Positions 22,611 through 34,052 of a stretch of DNA of 64,000 nucleotides are shown here, piece by piece. Source of the DNA: Crotalaria pallida. Taxonomy: Eukaryota > Streptophyta > Magnoliopsida > Fabales > Fabaceae. The position numbers and the translations under genes are program-made. The number at the start of each line of letters is the position of its first letter. The first letter of the stretch is position 1. Where the stretch lies: NCBI GenBank assembly GCA_037953625.1, contig CM075655.1, forward strand, positions 10,248,001 through 10,312,000. The letters run 5' to 3'. The notes under the pieces are model-generated. The model was not told where the DNA came from. It worked only from the letters and a program-made list of their open reading frames with translations, and did no database searches.

Positions 22611-22724
22611 TTGACAAAGACGAGGAAAAGATGCTGTTGATGTTGATGAGAATATGCTAAGCATGAGTTATGTGAATTGTGATGATGAGATGAAAGTGAT
22701 ATGAGGCATGAGGCCATTGAGATT

Positions 22725-23340
22725 TAGGGGGAACGGTTTGCGATTAGTGGTCGGGCTTCGTTGAAGGGATGCACCAAGGACGAGCCGACTGTTAGGATTA
22801 AGCCGCTAATTAAAACTCTAAAAATTTTAAAAGACTCTAAAAGACATTTATATACGCGGTGAGGTCTGAGTGTCGTATCGAAGTAGTGGAGAGGAAGATA
22901 CTATGGGTATCTGCGGATACTCAGGTAGGGATAGCAGGAGGGGAGGGCAAGGACGGTGAAACGTCAAGAAGCCTAGAGTATATTTCTAGGCGGAACGAAT
23001 CCCACATGTGGCACACTAACGTGGTGGGGACTGGGTCTAATGCCGTGGTAAGTTCCGCATCGCGAACTAGAAATTATACCGTCGCCCCCTCGATGCAAGT
23101 CTAGAACAGTGAGAGGGACTGGAATGGGGCATTTTGTGATTGCCGTTGAGAGCGTGCCTTTGATTATGTGAATTGATATGATATTATTTGAGGCTGAGTC
23201 CTCCTGGTCTGGGACCATTTTTTTGTGTGATAGCTGTCGTGCCCGCATGGTAAAGGTCCTGTACTCCTGTTTGCTTTTGACTAGGTTGGGTGGATGACCG
23301 AGGAGATGTAGACGTGTGTGCGAGTTCAATGATGTCTCCC
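22725..23340 (+). repeat. Block conserved between C1 and C2
   Basis: It matches 37575-38235 in C2 far better than the flanking sequence: GCGATTAGTGGTCGGG, GAAGGGATGCACCAAGGA, GAGTGTCGTATC, GGTGAAACGTCAAGAAG, GTCGTGCCCGC, GGTAAAGGTCCTGTACTCC and GACTAGGTTGGGTGGATGA recur in the same order. Several minus-strand frames cross it (for example SHTRLHLL-x-HPPNLV) and look similar in both copies because the DNA is conserved; I do not call them genes. Confidence 0.7.
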
Positions 23341-24267
23341 CCGCATCATTGAGCGAATCGTTTGATAAGACTTAAGAATGATAAAAGATTCTAAGAATGA
23401 AAGTATAAAGAATTTATGAAGAATTGAGAAAGATTCAAAGAAAGAAAGGTATAAGTAATTGTGAAAAGATTGTGAAAAGACTTGGAAAGGTTGAGAAAGA
23501 TGATGATAAGACTTGGATATTTGAAGGCATGAGATGCTAAGTGCAATGATGTGCACCGTGGTGTGTTCTGGTATGCTTTGTTTATGGTTGATTCCTATAT
23601 GCTTACATGAATGTATTTGTTATATGCATAGCATGAGTAGTTGTTATTGCATGAGAGTTAGTAGACCCTATGTCTTTAGTATATGCCTTTAGTCATTATT
23701 CTATTGTCTGGTCATGTTGTACTCCTGGAATACTGACCATCTCTCCTACCATGTTGTCATGTCGGGTTATTCCGATATTGCAACGGGTAGATGGTCGACC
23801 CTGTGGTAGAATCTGTACTTTCGTCTCGATGCGGTCTCGGCAGTGGGCTTCAGCGAAGAAGATTAGAGGTCAAGACTAGTAATAGGTATTTCCCTTGAGC
23901 ACTGTATCCCTTGCATATACTTGGTTACATTGTCGTATCATTCTGAACCCCACTTGATATTTTATTGAGTATGGCTCTTGAAAGAGGAAGGTTTTTATGG
24001 AACAAGTTTTGAAAAGGTTTTATCAAAAGAAATTGGCGAAGTTAAGTTACAAAGCGCGATGTTAAGTAACATCTCGGTTTGGAACTTGACTTGTGATATG
24101 TGACATGAGAACATCATTTTATTACAATCAGGTTAATGAGATGTTTTTGATTCTAAAGGTTCTCATGCCCATGTCATCTTGTATATATATAAAAAAATTT
24201 CCCAAATTTTTACTATATTTTTGTTAAAGAGATGAGGTTTTCAAGTTGTCGAAATCGGGGTGTTACA

Positions 24268-26003
24268 CCAACTCTGCTCTTCGACTTCGCCATATAGCTA
24301 AGAATCTCTTGAGCAATAATTGCATTATCAGCCGTGCCCCTTCCCGGAATAAAACTACTCTGCAAAGGGCACACTAAAGTGCTCATAACAGGTCGAATCC
24401 TATTAACAATAACCTTAGTAATTACTTTAAAAACCACATTACATAGGCCAATGGGACGGAAATGCTTGAATTCCATTGGCTGCTGAACCTTAGGAATTAG
24501 CACCAGCAGAGTCTCACAAAGCCTATGATCCAGAGAACCCGTGGAGAAAGCATCAGCCACCAACTTCCAGACGTCCATACCAACCACATCCCAATACTTC
24601 TTAAAGAAAAAAGGCTGGAACCCGTCAGGACCAGGAGCTTTATAAGACTTAAAAGCCATGGCAGCACTACGAACCTCTTCCAAGGATACCGGGGCTATTA
24701 ATAACTCTTTCCAATCCTCAGTCAAAATAGGAACATGGATATACCACAAACCATTTGGTGAGGCCCCAATAGGACTAGCAAACAGGTTCTTATAATAATC
24801 ACTAGCAGCCACCTTCAAGATATTATCATCAACACACCATGAACCATCATCGAGAAAGAGGCCATGAACTTTATTCCGCTTTCTACGAATAATCGTTTGG
24901 GTGTGGAAGAATTTTGTGTTACGATCGCCAAATTTCACCCACTTCTCCCTCGACTTCTGAAACCACAACATCTCCTCTTGAGCCAGAACACGAGAATGCT
25001 CTTTCTGAAGATCCTTTTCTAAAGAAAACAAAGCATGTGTTTTTTGTCTCTCAAGAGCCCGCTGAACACCCATGATTCTATCTTCAAGTCTTCTTTTATT
25101 ACTAAAAATGTTGCCAAATACATTTTTGTTAAACCGAAGTGCATCAACTCTAACACAGTCCAGCTTCTCCCCAATCTGACTGTTGTCGCCACTCCAAGCA
25201 TTAGCCACGACATCAGAAAAATCATCATGCAGAGTCCAAGCCACTTGAAATCTGAAAGGTCTCATACTCCGAGGAGGAACACTACTGCTGCACCGTAATA
25301 ACAAAGGACAATGATCTGAATGTATACGGCATAAGTTTTCAACAAAGGCTTCAGGAAAAGCATGACGCCAATTTAAATCCGCCAGAGCCCTATCAAGACG
25401 CTTCATAATGAGCCTCAAATTTCTATCCCTACCCATCCAAGTAAAGTTAGCACTCGTTGCACCCAAATCTACAAGATTACAATCCTCCATAACCGAGTTA
25501 AACTTATATGCTCTACTGACTGAGAAATTTCCACCACTAACCTCCGAAGGTACGAGAATTTCATTGAAATCACCGATCAACATCCACAGTAAAATAATGG
25601 AATGCCGCAGAGAGCATAGGTGGTTCCAAAGACTTTCCATCACAACAGGAGTAGGACTACCATACACAGCACTGCAAACCCAAGAAGAATTCTGAATCGA
25701 GACTTGCACCATGACACATTGATGAAAAATAGCCACACTATTCACCACAAACCCAGCATGCTCTCTGAATAAGACCCAAATACCACCAGAATGGCCTTGT
25801 GCTTCTTGAATGGCACTCGGAGCATAACCCAAAGAACTCCAAAAACGACTAACACTAGAGAATTGAATATGAGATTCAACCACAATAAAGAGAGAAGGAT
25901 TGAACTGCTGAATGAGATTCCTCACATGACGCTTGCCACGAATATTAGCTGCGCCACGAATATTCCAAGAGATTACCTTAAAATCTTGAAATTCTATCAT
26001 CAT
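24268..26003 (-). pseudogene. LINE ORF2, N-terminal part: endonuclease and start of RT
   Basis: The start chosen is the ATG at 26003, 34 bases after the ORF1 stop; it places the SWNIRG motif near the N-terminus (residues 12-17). The apurinic-like endonuclease shows VES (Glu43), GDFNE (144-148) and SDH (229-231), then a linker and the RT N-terminus with APGPDGFQPFFFKKYW, FRPIGLCNV and SSFIPGRGTADNAI. The part ends at the C1 insertion. Counting one copy of CCAAC, the two ORF2 parts total 4086 bases, exactly 1362 codons, without stops. An ATG further upstream (26141) overlaps ORF1 in another frame and is not used. Confidence 0.9.
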
Positions 26004-26037
26004 ATCATCAAGAAAGAAAGAGACAAGCCAAAGCAAG

Positions 26038-27753
26038 CTACTGTCCAAAGTCCAAAACCATACGTGACATCTCATTGGAACAGTCACCATTCCTAGCTTC
26101 AAGCAAGACTTTGTCGTTTTCCACCAGCATAGGTTGATCACCAGTCAAACTTCCAACCGAAAGCCCCACCTGCACAACTGAGTCTGGTGGCTTTGATTTA
26201 TGAGATTTTCCCCGCTTTTCTTTGACAGCAACACCCTTCAGAAGATCCGGAGAAATGACAATTTCAGTCCCAAGGTCAAACCCCTTGGGGGCCGCAACAT
26301 CCAACTTAACCCCTGTATCATCCTTCTGCTTCGCATGGGATGAACCTGCTTTGGCGAGTTGACTCAGCTGAGTGACACGATGAGACCCAGTAATGAGTTG
26401 CACGTTGTTGGACTCGTCCTTCTGCATGACTAGGTCCTTTCCCTTATTAAATGTAGGTGCACTATCACTCTTCTCATGCATCACATGATGGCCATCCCTG
26501 CGGGCCCTCCTTTTGCCACTATCATTCCCTTTCCCACGTGTTGAGCTTGTACTCAAACTTTTGGCCGTATGTGAAAAAGTCAATAATTGTGGGCTTCCCG
26601 ATTTCTCTTTATCAAGGATCACAAAATGATTGGCCTCATAATTAGTATTTAATGTGGCTCCAACATTTCTTCCCTTATCAGATTTCCCCCCTTTCTTCTT
26701 ATCAGTTCCCCTATTTTTTCTCCTCCTAACAACCAACCAGTCACCATGCAAAGTATCCTCCTCATTGGTTCCAATCCCTTGGATTTCGGCCCCTGATTCT
26801 AATCCCGGATTTTCCGTAACAGACCCAACCTTACCCTCCACAATCGACACACCACCACCACCACCACTCGGAGATGGTGTTTGGCTTTCCTTGGCCTGGA
26901 CCGGGGCGATTGTTGGTGGCTTACTAGTGCAATTCCTACTCAAATGGCCATAACAACCACATGATGAGCAGATCAAATGAAGCCCTTCATATTTGACCTT
27001 ATACTAGTGGTCACGAAACCAGACCTTCCCAACCACCGGTAGAGTGAGATCAATCTCAACACACACCCGAGCAAACTTTCCCCGCGTCACATTCACCGTC
27101 TGCATGTCTACACGGTTAGGAATGCCCACCGCCGAGGCTAGCCCTAACAGAAAGCTCTTGTCATAAAACATCAAATTCAAACCGGGAAACCTAATCCAAA
27201 CGTGGGTACGGTTTATTTGTGTTGTCGGTGAAACAAAGTCAGGACTCCAGCGTTGAACTGACAAACAATGATCAAAGATCATCCAAGGACCACCCACCAT
27301 AACCTTCTCCCTTGCAGCTTCTTCTTCAAATTTAACAACAAAGAATCCATTACCCACATCCATCAGATCAAAGCCACTATTAAGTTTCCACGTCTGTCTC
27401 AAATGATCCCGCATGGTCATGAAACCCAAGTTTTTGCCCAACAACTTCACTACCAATGCATCTTGCCAAGGCAGACACATTTTCTCAAATACTGCCTCAT
27501 TCAAATAAACTTTGGGTTTAAGTCTATTCCCTTCATCCGGAATAATCTTCATGAGGTTCGCCTTCACCAAGTCCACTTCCTCCATTCTTGGTGGTGGTGA
27601 CTTTCAACCCAACATTTTGTCTCGAAACGAGACTCCTTCCTGTACCAGAGTAGAGTCCACTCCCCCTGAGTTGCCACCTATGTTATCTGGAGGATCACCT
27701 TTGAGTTGACCATCCTCCATTCGAGCCGCAGAGAACGCAAAACCCTCCATCAT
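26038..27753 (-). pseudogene. LINE ORF1 (DUF4283/CCHC nucleic-acid-binding protein), two in-frame stops
   Basis: One reading frame of 572 codons from the ATG at 27753. Residues 1-49 include SFRDKMLG, then an in-frame TGA (27606-27604). A DUF4283 domain follows (roughly residues 57-250; WQDALVVKLLGKNLGF, GPWMIFDHCLSV, RTHVWIRFPGLNLMFY), with a TAG at 27006-27004 next to WFRDH. Then a CCHC zinc knuckle (CSSCGCYGHLSRNC) and a basic, serine-rich tail. In plant L1-type LINEs this protein binds the element RNA. There are no frameshifts, only the two stops, so the copy decayed little before C1 split its partner. Confidence 0.85.
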
Positions 27754-29331
27754 CAATTAAAAATTTGTATTAATAATGTCCTTTATACTAAGTTAGTTTA
27801 ATTACCTTAATTTCATATTAGTCTTTACATTTTTCGTAGTTTTGTATTCTATCGATCCAACATTAATTACATTATAATTCTAGGATGTATAAAATTGTCA
27901 TAATCTATCTATTATTGTATACTCATAAACTCACTCTTATATATGTATTTTAATTAGCATTAGCATTTCAATTATTAGTGTTGGCATTTTGTCGAACACC
28001 TTGTCTACATACAATTTCAATTGATTAAAGCTATGGATTTATATTTTAGTTCAAGCCTTTAAATGCTTATTCCACATACACAGGCATGTGGCATGACATA
28101 ATCAACTACCCTAGGGTGTAATTTAAAACATTTGATAAGCATTTATTAATTCCAAAACTTAAATTCTATTCTAAGAGAAAATAGTTCCTCCCTTACCTTG
28201 AATTAGGAGAGGGAGCCCAACTCCGAAGTTTTCCTCTCTTTTTAAAATCCTTTTGGTTTGGTTGATGATTGTCTCCAAAGCTATGAAGAAATAAGAGCTA
28301 TTGGAAAGAGGGAGAATGTATTTCAAGTAGGGTTCAAGGGAAAGTGATGAAAACAAGACTTGGAATGGGTGGGAAGTGGATTTTAGTTGGTAATCAATGA
28401 TGTATAGGTAGGATTTGGATGATTGGAGGAAGATTGGTGCATGAAAAATTGGTTTTGGTGCAAGAACAGAGGTGCTGGTGCGAGTCTGGAATTCCTGGTG
28501 TGGCTAAGAAGGGTCCCGATGCGTCATTTTCCAACTCTGGTGCGGTTCTGGTGCCTTTATACGCACCGCGCGCCTGGGCGCGCAATTCTTCCAGATCCTT
28601 CTTGCACCAGCGCCAGTTTTCTGGTGCCTGTGTGTGTGGTGCGCGCCTGAGCGCGCATGACTCAGGCTTGGGCGCGTCTGGTGCTGCTGATTTCCGCACC
28701 GGTGCGTCTGGGGTGCACCAGCTCATGCCCCGGCGCATCAGTTCGCCCCGGAAAGCCGATTTTCGCATTTTTAGCCCATTTTAATGGATTTTAACCATTC
28801 CTAACACTAAATCAAACACACATAACATCTATTTACATTTCCAATCACATTTACCATATTGCATTTATCAACCATACGAACGCAAAAGCTCGAAAATTCT
28901 TATAAATGAATCTCCCGACCAACTTTAATAATTTCCTCTTCTTACTTTCATGGCTTAAGATAATTCTTTAACTCCTTTCTCCACAATATCCACCTTCGGG
29001 AAGTGATCGGATAGTTAGTAGTCGAACCTTTGAAACCTAATTTGGTTCACGCACTATTTCAAGAGATTTCTTCACATCTATTACTCTCCAACTTCTCAAT
29101 TATCTTAACCCATGTTGAATATCCTCTTACCATATCAAAGTACCCTCAAATTCTTATTACCTATGTTTTCATTTCATACTTCATAATTCTAGATCAATTC
29201 GAGACAACAAAGTTTACGATTTAATTATTCAATTTAATTATTCATTTAAGATCAATCCACTGAACTCTTCTTCATGAATCCAATACATTCCGAATTATAA
29301 ATATCGAGTTAAGAAAATTCGGGTCATTAAA

Positions 29332-29345
29332 ATAATTCCCCACTT
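29332..29345 (-). promoter_or_regulatory. Polypurine tract of element B
   Basis: Read on the minus strand AAGTGGGGAATTAT, directly before the LTR start TTTAATGACCCG, and preceded by CGAGGACGAAATTTC, the end-of-coding context seen in Tekay/Del-type elements. It fixes the minus-strand orientation of B. Confidence 0.7.
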
Positions 29346-29562
29346 ATAGAAATTTCGTCCTCGGAATTCGGTTTAAGTGTGGTGGGGACTTTGATTCATT
29401 TTTTAAACTTAAAGCTTCCCAATAGAAATTTAACTACATAATTCATAAGTTAAGTGCTTATTTAATGTGAAACTTATATTATCTAGTAACATTCATCTCG
29501 TACATATCTAGTTTCTTAACACTTTTTGGTTTCAAACTAACTCTCCATACTTACTTTACAAG

Positions 29563-30449
29563 CTATATTAGTTCACAGGGCATCCTTCTTTTCTTGTTAG
29601 GACATTGTTTGGCACAATGTCCGGATTCCCTGCAACGGTAGCACTTCACTCGTAATTTCTGGCATTTCCCTGAATGGCATTTTTGGCAAACTCCACATTG
29701 GGTGGGACTGGTTTGCTCATATTCTTCATTATTTGTTTTCTTCTTGCTTCCACCTTCATTCTCTTCAATGGTCTGGTATTCATCTTGTACTATGAGTTCT
29801 TTGCCTTTCTCTTCATGTTTCTTTTGGGCTTCTAAATCTCTTTCATAAATGAGGCACATATTTACTAATACTAGGAAACTTTGGATATTTTGGTATCTGA
29901 AAGCAAGTTTGATTTCGGGGCGTAGGCCTCCTACAAATCTTGTGCATTTGAACTTCTCATCGGGGTTGGATTCATAATATGTGGATATTGGAGAAGTTCT
30001 TCGAATCGGGCTACGTATTCTTCCACACTCATGTTTTCTTGTTTCAGTTCCAAGAATTCGATTTCTTTCTGACTTTGAATTTCTTCGGGAGAATACCTTT
30101 CTAGGAACTTTTTCTTGAATAGTGCCCAAGTAATTTCTTTGGGTTCCCTTTCTATCAGTCGTTTGGTGTTTTCCCACCAATTGTCAGCTTCTTCAGTTAA
30201 TACATAGGTGGCGAATAGAACTTTTTGTGTGTCAGGACAGTTCATTATGGCAAAGATTTTCTCTAAGTTCCGGATCCATCTTTGTGCCTTGGTTGGGTCA
30301 GAACCACCTTTAAATTAGGGGGGGGGGTTTATTTTACAAAATTTAGTAAACCTTTGGAATTCTGTTGTCTCAGGGTTTTGATTAGCTTCCACAAGGTTTC
30401 CTAGTATAGTAGTTATTTTTTCTACTAGGTCTTCATTCCTTTTTGCCAT
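29563..30449 (-). pseudogene. Gag of element B, broken
   Basis: The start is taken at the ATG at 30449 (MAKRNEDLVEKI). Signature parts in order: a frame change at the G8-9 run near 30320; a retrotransposon gag core with NCPDTQKVLFATYVL, EADNWW, FKKKFLERYSP and a VEEYVARFEELL helix; a second frame change near 29975; GLRPEIKLAF; a charged linker; then a CCHC zinc knuckle (CYRCRESGHCAKQC, near the C-terminus) preceded by a Cys/His cluster (CGVCQKCHSGKC). The product would package element RNA. The frame ends 13 residues after the knuckle and no protease follows, so B depends on other elements for enzymes. Confidence 0.8.
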
Positions 30450-33123
30450 TTCTTTGAATCTGCAATTATTCCAAATAAAATTATTATAAATCTTACTTTG
30501 AAACAGTTTTCTTTGGGTTTCTTCTATGATGGAGGGGCATTGTGAGAATTTTAACTCCCCCACTTAGGATTCGACTAGCTCTTATTTTGTTTTTAGATTA
30601 CAAAATCTTCTAGTACACATAATTCATCTACAATCTGGGAACATAATTGATATACATATTCTTTTGATTCTTTTATTTTCTCTCTCTGAATCTCTTACTA
30701 TCAAATGTCATTCTTATATTTTTAAGTTATTATATCATTTCCTTTAAACATTCACTATTGTTACTTTGCTCCTTTCTTCAATTTTATTCAACCTTTCTGA
30801 TAGAATTTTATTAACCATTGATGGTAGTTCATTAACTTCTCATTTCAATTCTTCCCCGTAATAAACATTTATCAAACAATTTATCATATTTCATAGTGCT
30901 TCTGATTTAATATTTTTATCATCTAATTCAAACTCAATATCTTCTCAACTTTACAACAAGTTTCATACCAATTCCAATTACTACTTTACTAATTTTCATC
31001 CTTTGTTGCCATCGACCCACGCTTCATAATCTTTATATTCTTCAAATTTTTTATATATTATATATATTTTCCAAGGCTATCTACTATACGCACTTATATT
31101 CTAGGATTATAACACCTTCCATCTTATATTTAATTCTCTTCATACAATGGATTTAATTTATCAAGTTTTACAAAATGTTTTAAACATGTTTCAATAAATA
31201 TAGCTATATGTTATTCACCCTTTATTACTTAGTGTGCACTCATCCTTTCATTCATTTTCTTCGTTACTTAATCGTACGCTAAGAATTCACTTTAATTGAT
31301 TTTATTTCTATCTGGTAGAATTCTTACTCTTATTAATTAAATCATTACTTGATACTTATAATTTCCATATTACACTTTATCAAAAGGTTCATATCTTTTG
31401 GGTGAAATTTAAATTCATCCTATAGATATTATACTCATATACCTTTTCACTTACATTAAAATTTTTAGATTACAATCTAACTTCTTCTAATAATTCTCAC
31501 TTCTCCATTTTCATGGTTTCATAGTTAATTTCCTCTCCCTTTGTTTCCACATTATTTCTTGTTATTCTGATTTCATTCTCGTTTTTCTTCATGTTCAAGA
31601 GTTAGGATGGTCAAAAGGACTAGCACCATTTAATTCAAGAAATCATTCATTCTTTCATGCTAGGTGATTAAACTTCTAGATTCTCGCTGATACCACCTCT
31701 CAATGAATGCAAGTATTGGGGTGATCAGTCCCAATCCTACATTCCCTTGAGGGTAATAGTCCTTGTAATCCAGGCTGATTCTTTCACATCATCTTGACCA
31801 TTCATCATTTTCAAAGACTCATTTTATATCAATATTCCCACTTTCACTTTCGGTTAGTCTAATACTAAGGGTTTTATTCCTCTTTCAGATTTTCACAATT
31901 TTCTTTTCCTTTGCAACCATGTAAATTATTTGCAATTGGATAAGCGTTCACTTATTCTCTTGCACCGAATTCCTAGTGAGCTCTCTTAGGTTTCTGGTGT
32001 CACAAATCATTTTCTTCTCAACACATTCTTAACTCTCTTAACACTTTCCAAGTGCATATCGTTTACTTCTTTCTCATTTCATCTATTTTATCTTTCTTTT
32101 TCACTTCCTTTTATCCTTTTCATTTTCTATTCTTCTCATTTTCTGTATTGTTATATGAGACATTCATCAGTTTATTCAATTTCCTCACTTCACCCTCAAC
32201 TCCAGGGAAAGACCAACCGGGAGTAAGTGTCCCTCTACTAGTGCTTGCACGGTACTAGCCATCTCTCTCGGTCCAGTACAACTTGGATTGAAGGCCCAAG
32301 TTGGCTATAGCAGAGAACCACCCTCAACGGTCCCGAAATGACTCTGTGACCAATAGAATTACCGTATTTAACGCGGAACCAATCCCCCGACATGGTTGGC
32401 CAGTCCATGCCCTCCTAGGAGATCAAAGTTCCACCCACGATAACTCCTAGTCACATATCATTCACGTGCCTCCGCATATGTTTTTCCCAACTTCCTCACC
32501 GTCCACCTTATATCTTCTTGACATTCGTTTCTATGTACGACAATTTACATTCTCAATTGAATTTAGATTCAATTTCCAAATTGAATGACTCAATTGATTT
32601 AGAATCCCACTTTTGTCATTTTCATAAATCATATGTCATCGGATGGGTTTCCAAATCAATGGAGTAATTTCAAAATGACATTATTTTCCAAAAATTCATC
32701 TGTATCTCATAATAAATTAGATTGAGAATGTACCCTGTCTACACAGATTATTATACCAAGATCATTGAAAAGGAAAACTACACATCAATTCTTGAAACTT
32801 TGAAAACAATTCATTTTCTTTAAAGAAAATATGTGATTTAATTCAAAACATTGGTTTACAAGTATTTTCCTTTTCATTGGCCTTAGTAAGATATTCACTC
32901 ATCACTCATGTTGTGGTGCATAATGTAATGGATTTTCAAAGGGACTTAAACCATCTTTTCTTTCTTTACAATTGAATCCTTGCAATTTCAAAATCACTTT
33001 GTTTCTTCATTCAAGTCCCATTGATAAAATAATATATTTTCTTAACACCATTTCATTATCACAGCCATTGGAAAGGAATCAGTCTCAAAACTCATTCAAA
33101 ATTTGGTTTTTCTGAAATGTATT
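30450..33123 (-). other. Leader region of B between primer site and gag (part 1)
   Basis: No coding sequence; AT-rich, pyrimidine-rich on the plus strand. A GC-richer block at about 32200-32480 contains GGAACCAATCCCCCG-type sequence whose reverse complement (GGTTCCGCGTT...AATTCTATT) vaguely resembles the conserved block of C1/C2. Together with 39290-39836 this makes an unusually long leader of about 3.2 kb. Confidence 0.5.
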
Positions 33124-33694
33124 TGTAACACCCCGCATTTTTCCCTACGTGCAAAAATGAATTTTATCAAAACGAATTTTGAGGTTTTGTTTTTCAAAGG
33201 ATTTTCAACCGAGTATTTTACGATCGTGAGAAACAAGTGTTGATTTTCATGGATTTTTATAAACAAAATGTTTTTATAGATGAGAAGTGAATGATTTTGT
33301 TGAGTTTTGAAATGATTTGATTTACAAGAAATGAGTTGTGATTTTATTAAAGGATGATTTTTATTTGAAATAAATTTTCTCTTGGATTTATCAACTTTGA
33401 AAATTCGTATCTTTTTAACCGTAGATTTTGAAAATGTAACTTTTAGAATTTTCTGGATTGATTTATAAAAATTTATCCCTGAGTTATAAAATAAGAATTT
33501 TGAGATTTGTATTTTGAAGAAAATAAATTGATTGCTATGGCTTGAAATTTTTATGTGATATGTGTTGGTCTAATATGTGTGTAAGAGTGATGCATGAAAA
33601 ATGATGGTGTGAATATGATTTCTTAGAGTAAACTGCATTATTGTGTGAATTGATGATTATTAGTAAGTATGATTAGAAAATAAAATGTAAGACA

Positions 33695-33800
33695 TGTATA
33701 TATATGTGTGTGTGTGATACAGTTTATATGTGTGTGTGTGTTATACGTATGTATGTATGTATGTATGTGTGTGTGCTACGTATGTGTGTATGTATGTAGG
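33695..33800. repeat. GT/GTAT microsatellite tract
   Basis: Compound simple repeat: (TA)n, two (GT)n runs and (GTAT)n inside C2. C1 has a looser GT-rich zone at the comparable place (18880-19170). Confidence 0.8.
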
Positions 33801-34044
33801 GCAAGCTTAAGATTTTTATTTTCTTGGACAAGAAGCCTAAGGGGGAGGTTAGAACCATAAGTGAACTAAGTAGAAGTGCAAAAAGTAATTAGACCTAAAG
33901 AGACATAGTTCCTTAATTCACTCTACCATGTCCCCTTGGTTAGAACCCTTACATGCAAATTTTTGAGAGGACAAAATTACCCCTCCCATTTGTGCATGAC
34001 CGAGCCAAAAACCTAAGGGCAAAAGAGGGAGGAATTCGTTGGCC

Positions 34045-34052
34045 TATATATA
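34045..34052 (+). promoter_or_regulatory. TATA box in C2
   Basis: TATATATA in the context GGCCTATATATAGGAGG, followed by CT-rich CATTTCCCTTCC about 25 bases on. It indicates plus-strand transcription of this LTR and places about 5.2 kb of the element downstream of the presumed start. Confidence 0.5.

Larger units (their letters stand above)
18304..24272 (+). mobile_element. C1: 5959-bp TG...CA element, probable solo LTR, in LINE ORF2
   Basis: Element 18309-24267, starting TGTAACATCCCGCG and ending AATCGGGGTGTTACA, is flanked by the perfect 5-bp duplication CCAAC (18304-18308 and 24268-24272). It lacks gag, pol, a primer site and any internal copy of its ends, so it behaves as one very long LTR left by recombination. 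A diverged relative of the same overall structure is C2 (33124-39289). Parts in order: AT-rich start, GT-rich stretch (18880-19170), leader-like CT-rich zone (19320-19440), long AT-rich middle, TTTTGTGAAA-type repeats (22415-22610) and a conserved block (22725-23340). Orientation is inferred from C2. Confidence 0.8.
15906..27777 (-). mobile_element. Full-length plant LINE (L1-type with RNase H), split by C1
   Basis: The insertion is bounded by the perfect 14-bp target duplication TTTGTATTAATAAT (15906-15919 and 27764-27777). On the minus strand it has ORF1 (DUF4283 and zinc knuckle), ORF2 (endonuclease, RT, zinc-binding region, RNase H) and a very short 3' end with a poly(A) tail, seen as T's at 15919-15927. 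Without C1 it is about 5.9 kb, full length. It sits in the B 3' LTR; the undisturbed site is visible in the other LTR near 40350. Confidence 0.9.
15422..29331 (-). repeat. 3' LTR of B, split by the LINE
   Basis: Present as 15422-15919 and 27778-29331. It starts TGTAACATCCC on the plus strand; the other terminus reads CGGGTCATTAAA, one change from the expected ACA. The LINE insertion duplicated TTTGTATTAATAAT at the break. The part 28430-28735 has the phased GGTGC motifs and the GC-rich GCGCGCCTGGGCGCGC block. Confidence 0.85.

Noticed and set aside
22362..22717. Minus-strand Phe/Lys/Asn-rich frames of about 100 codons
   Set aside because: They come from the TTTTGTGAAA-type tandem repeat in C1.
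15422..24267. CRISPR-like or other regularly spaced repeat arrays
   Set aside because: The regularly spaced motifs in this window are 5-12 bp, plant-repeat-embedded and without cas-like genes; nothing suggests CRISPR.
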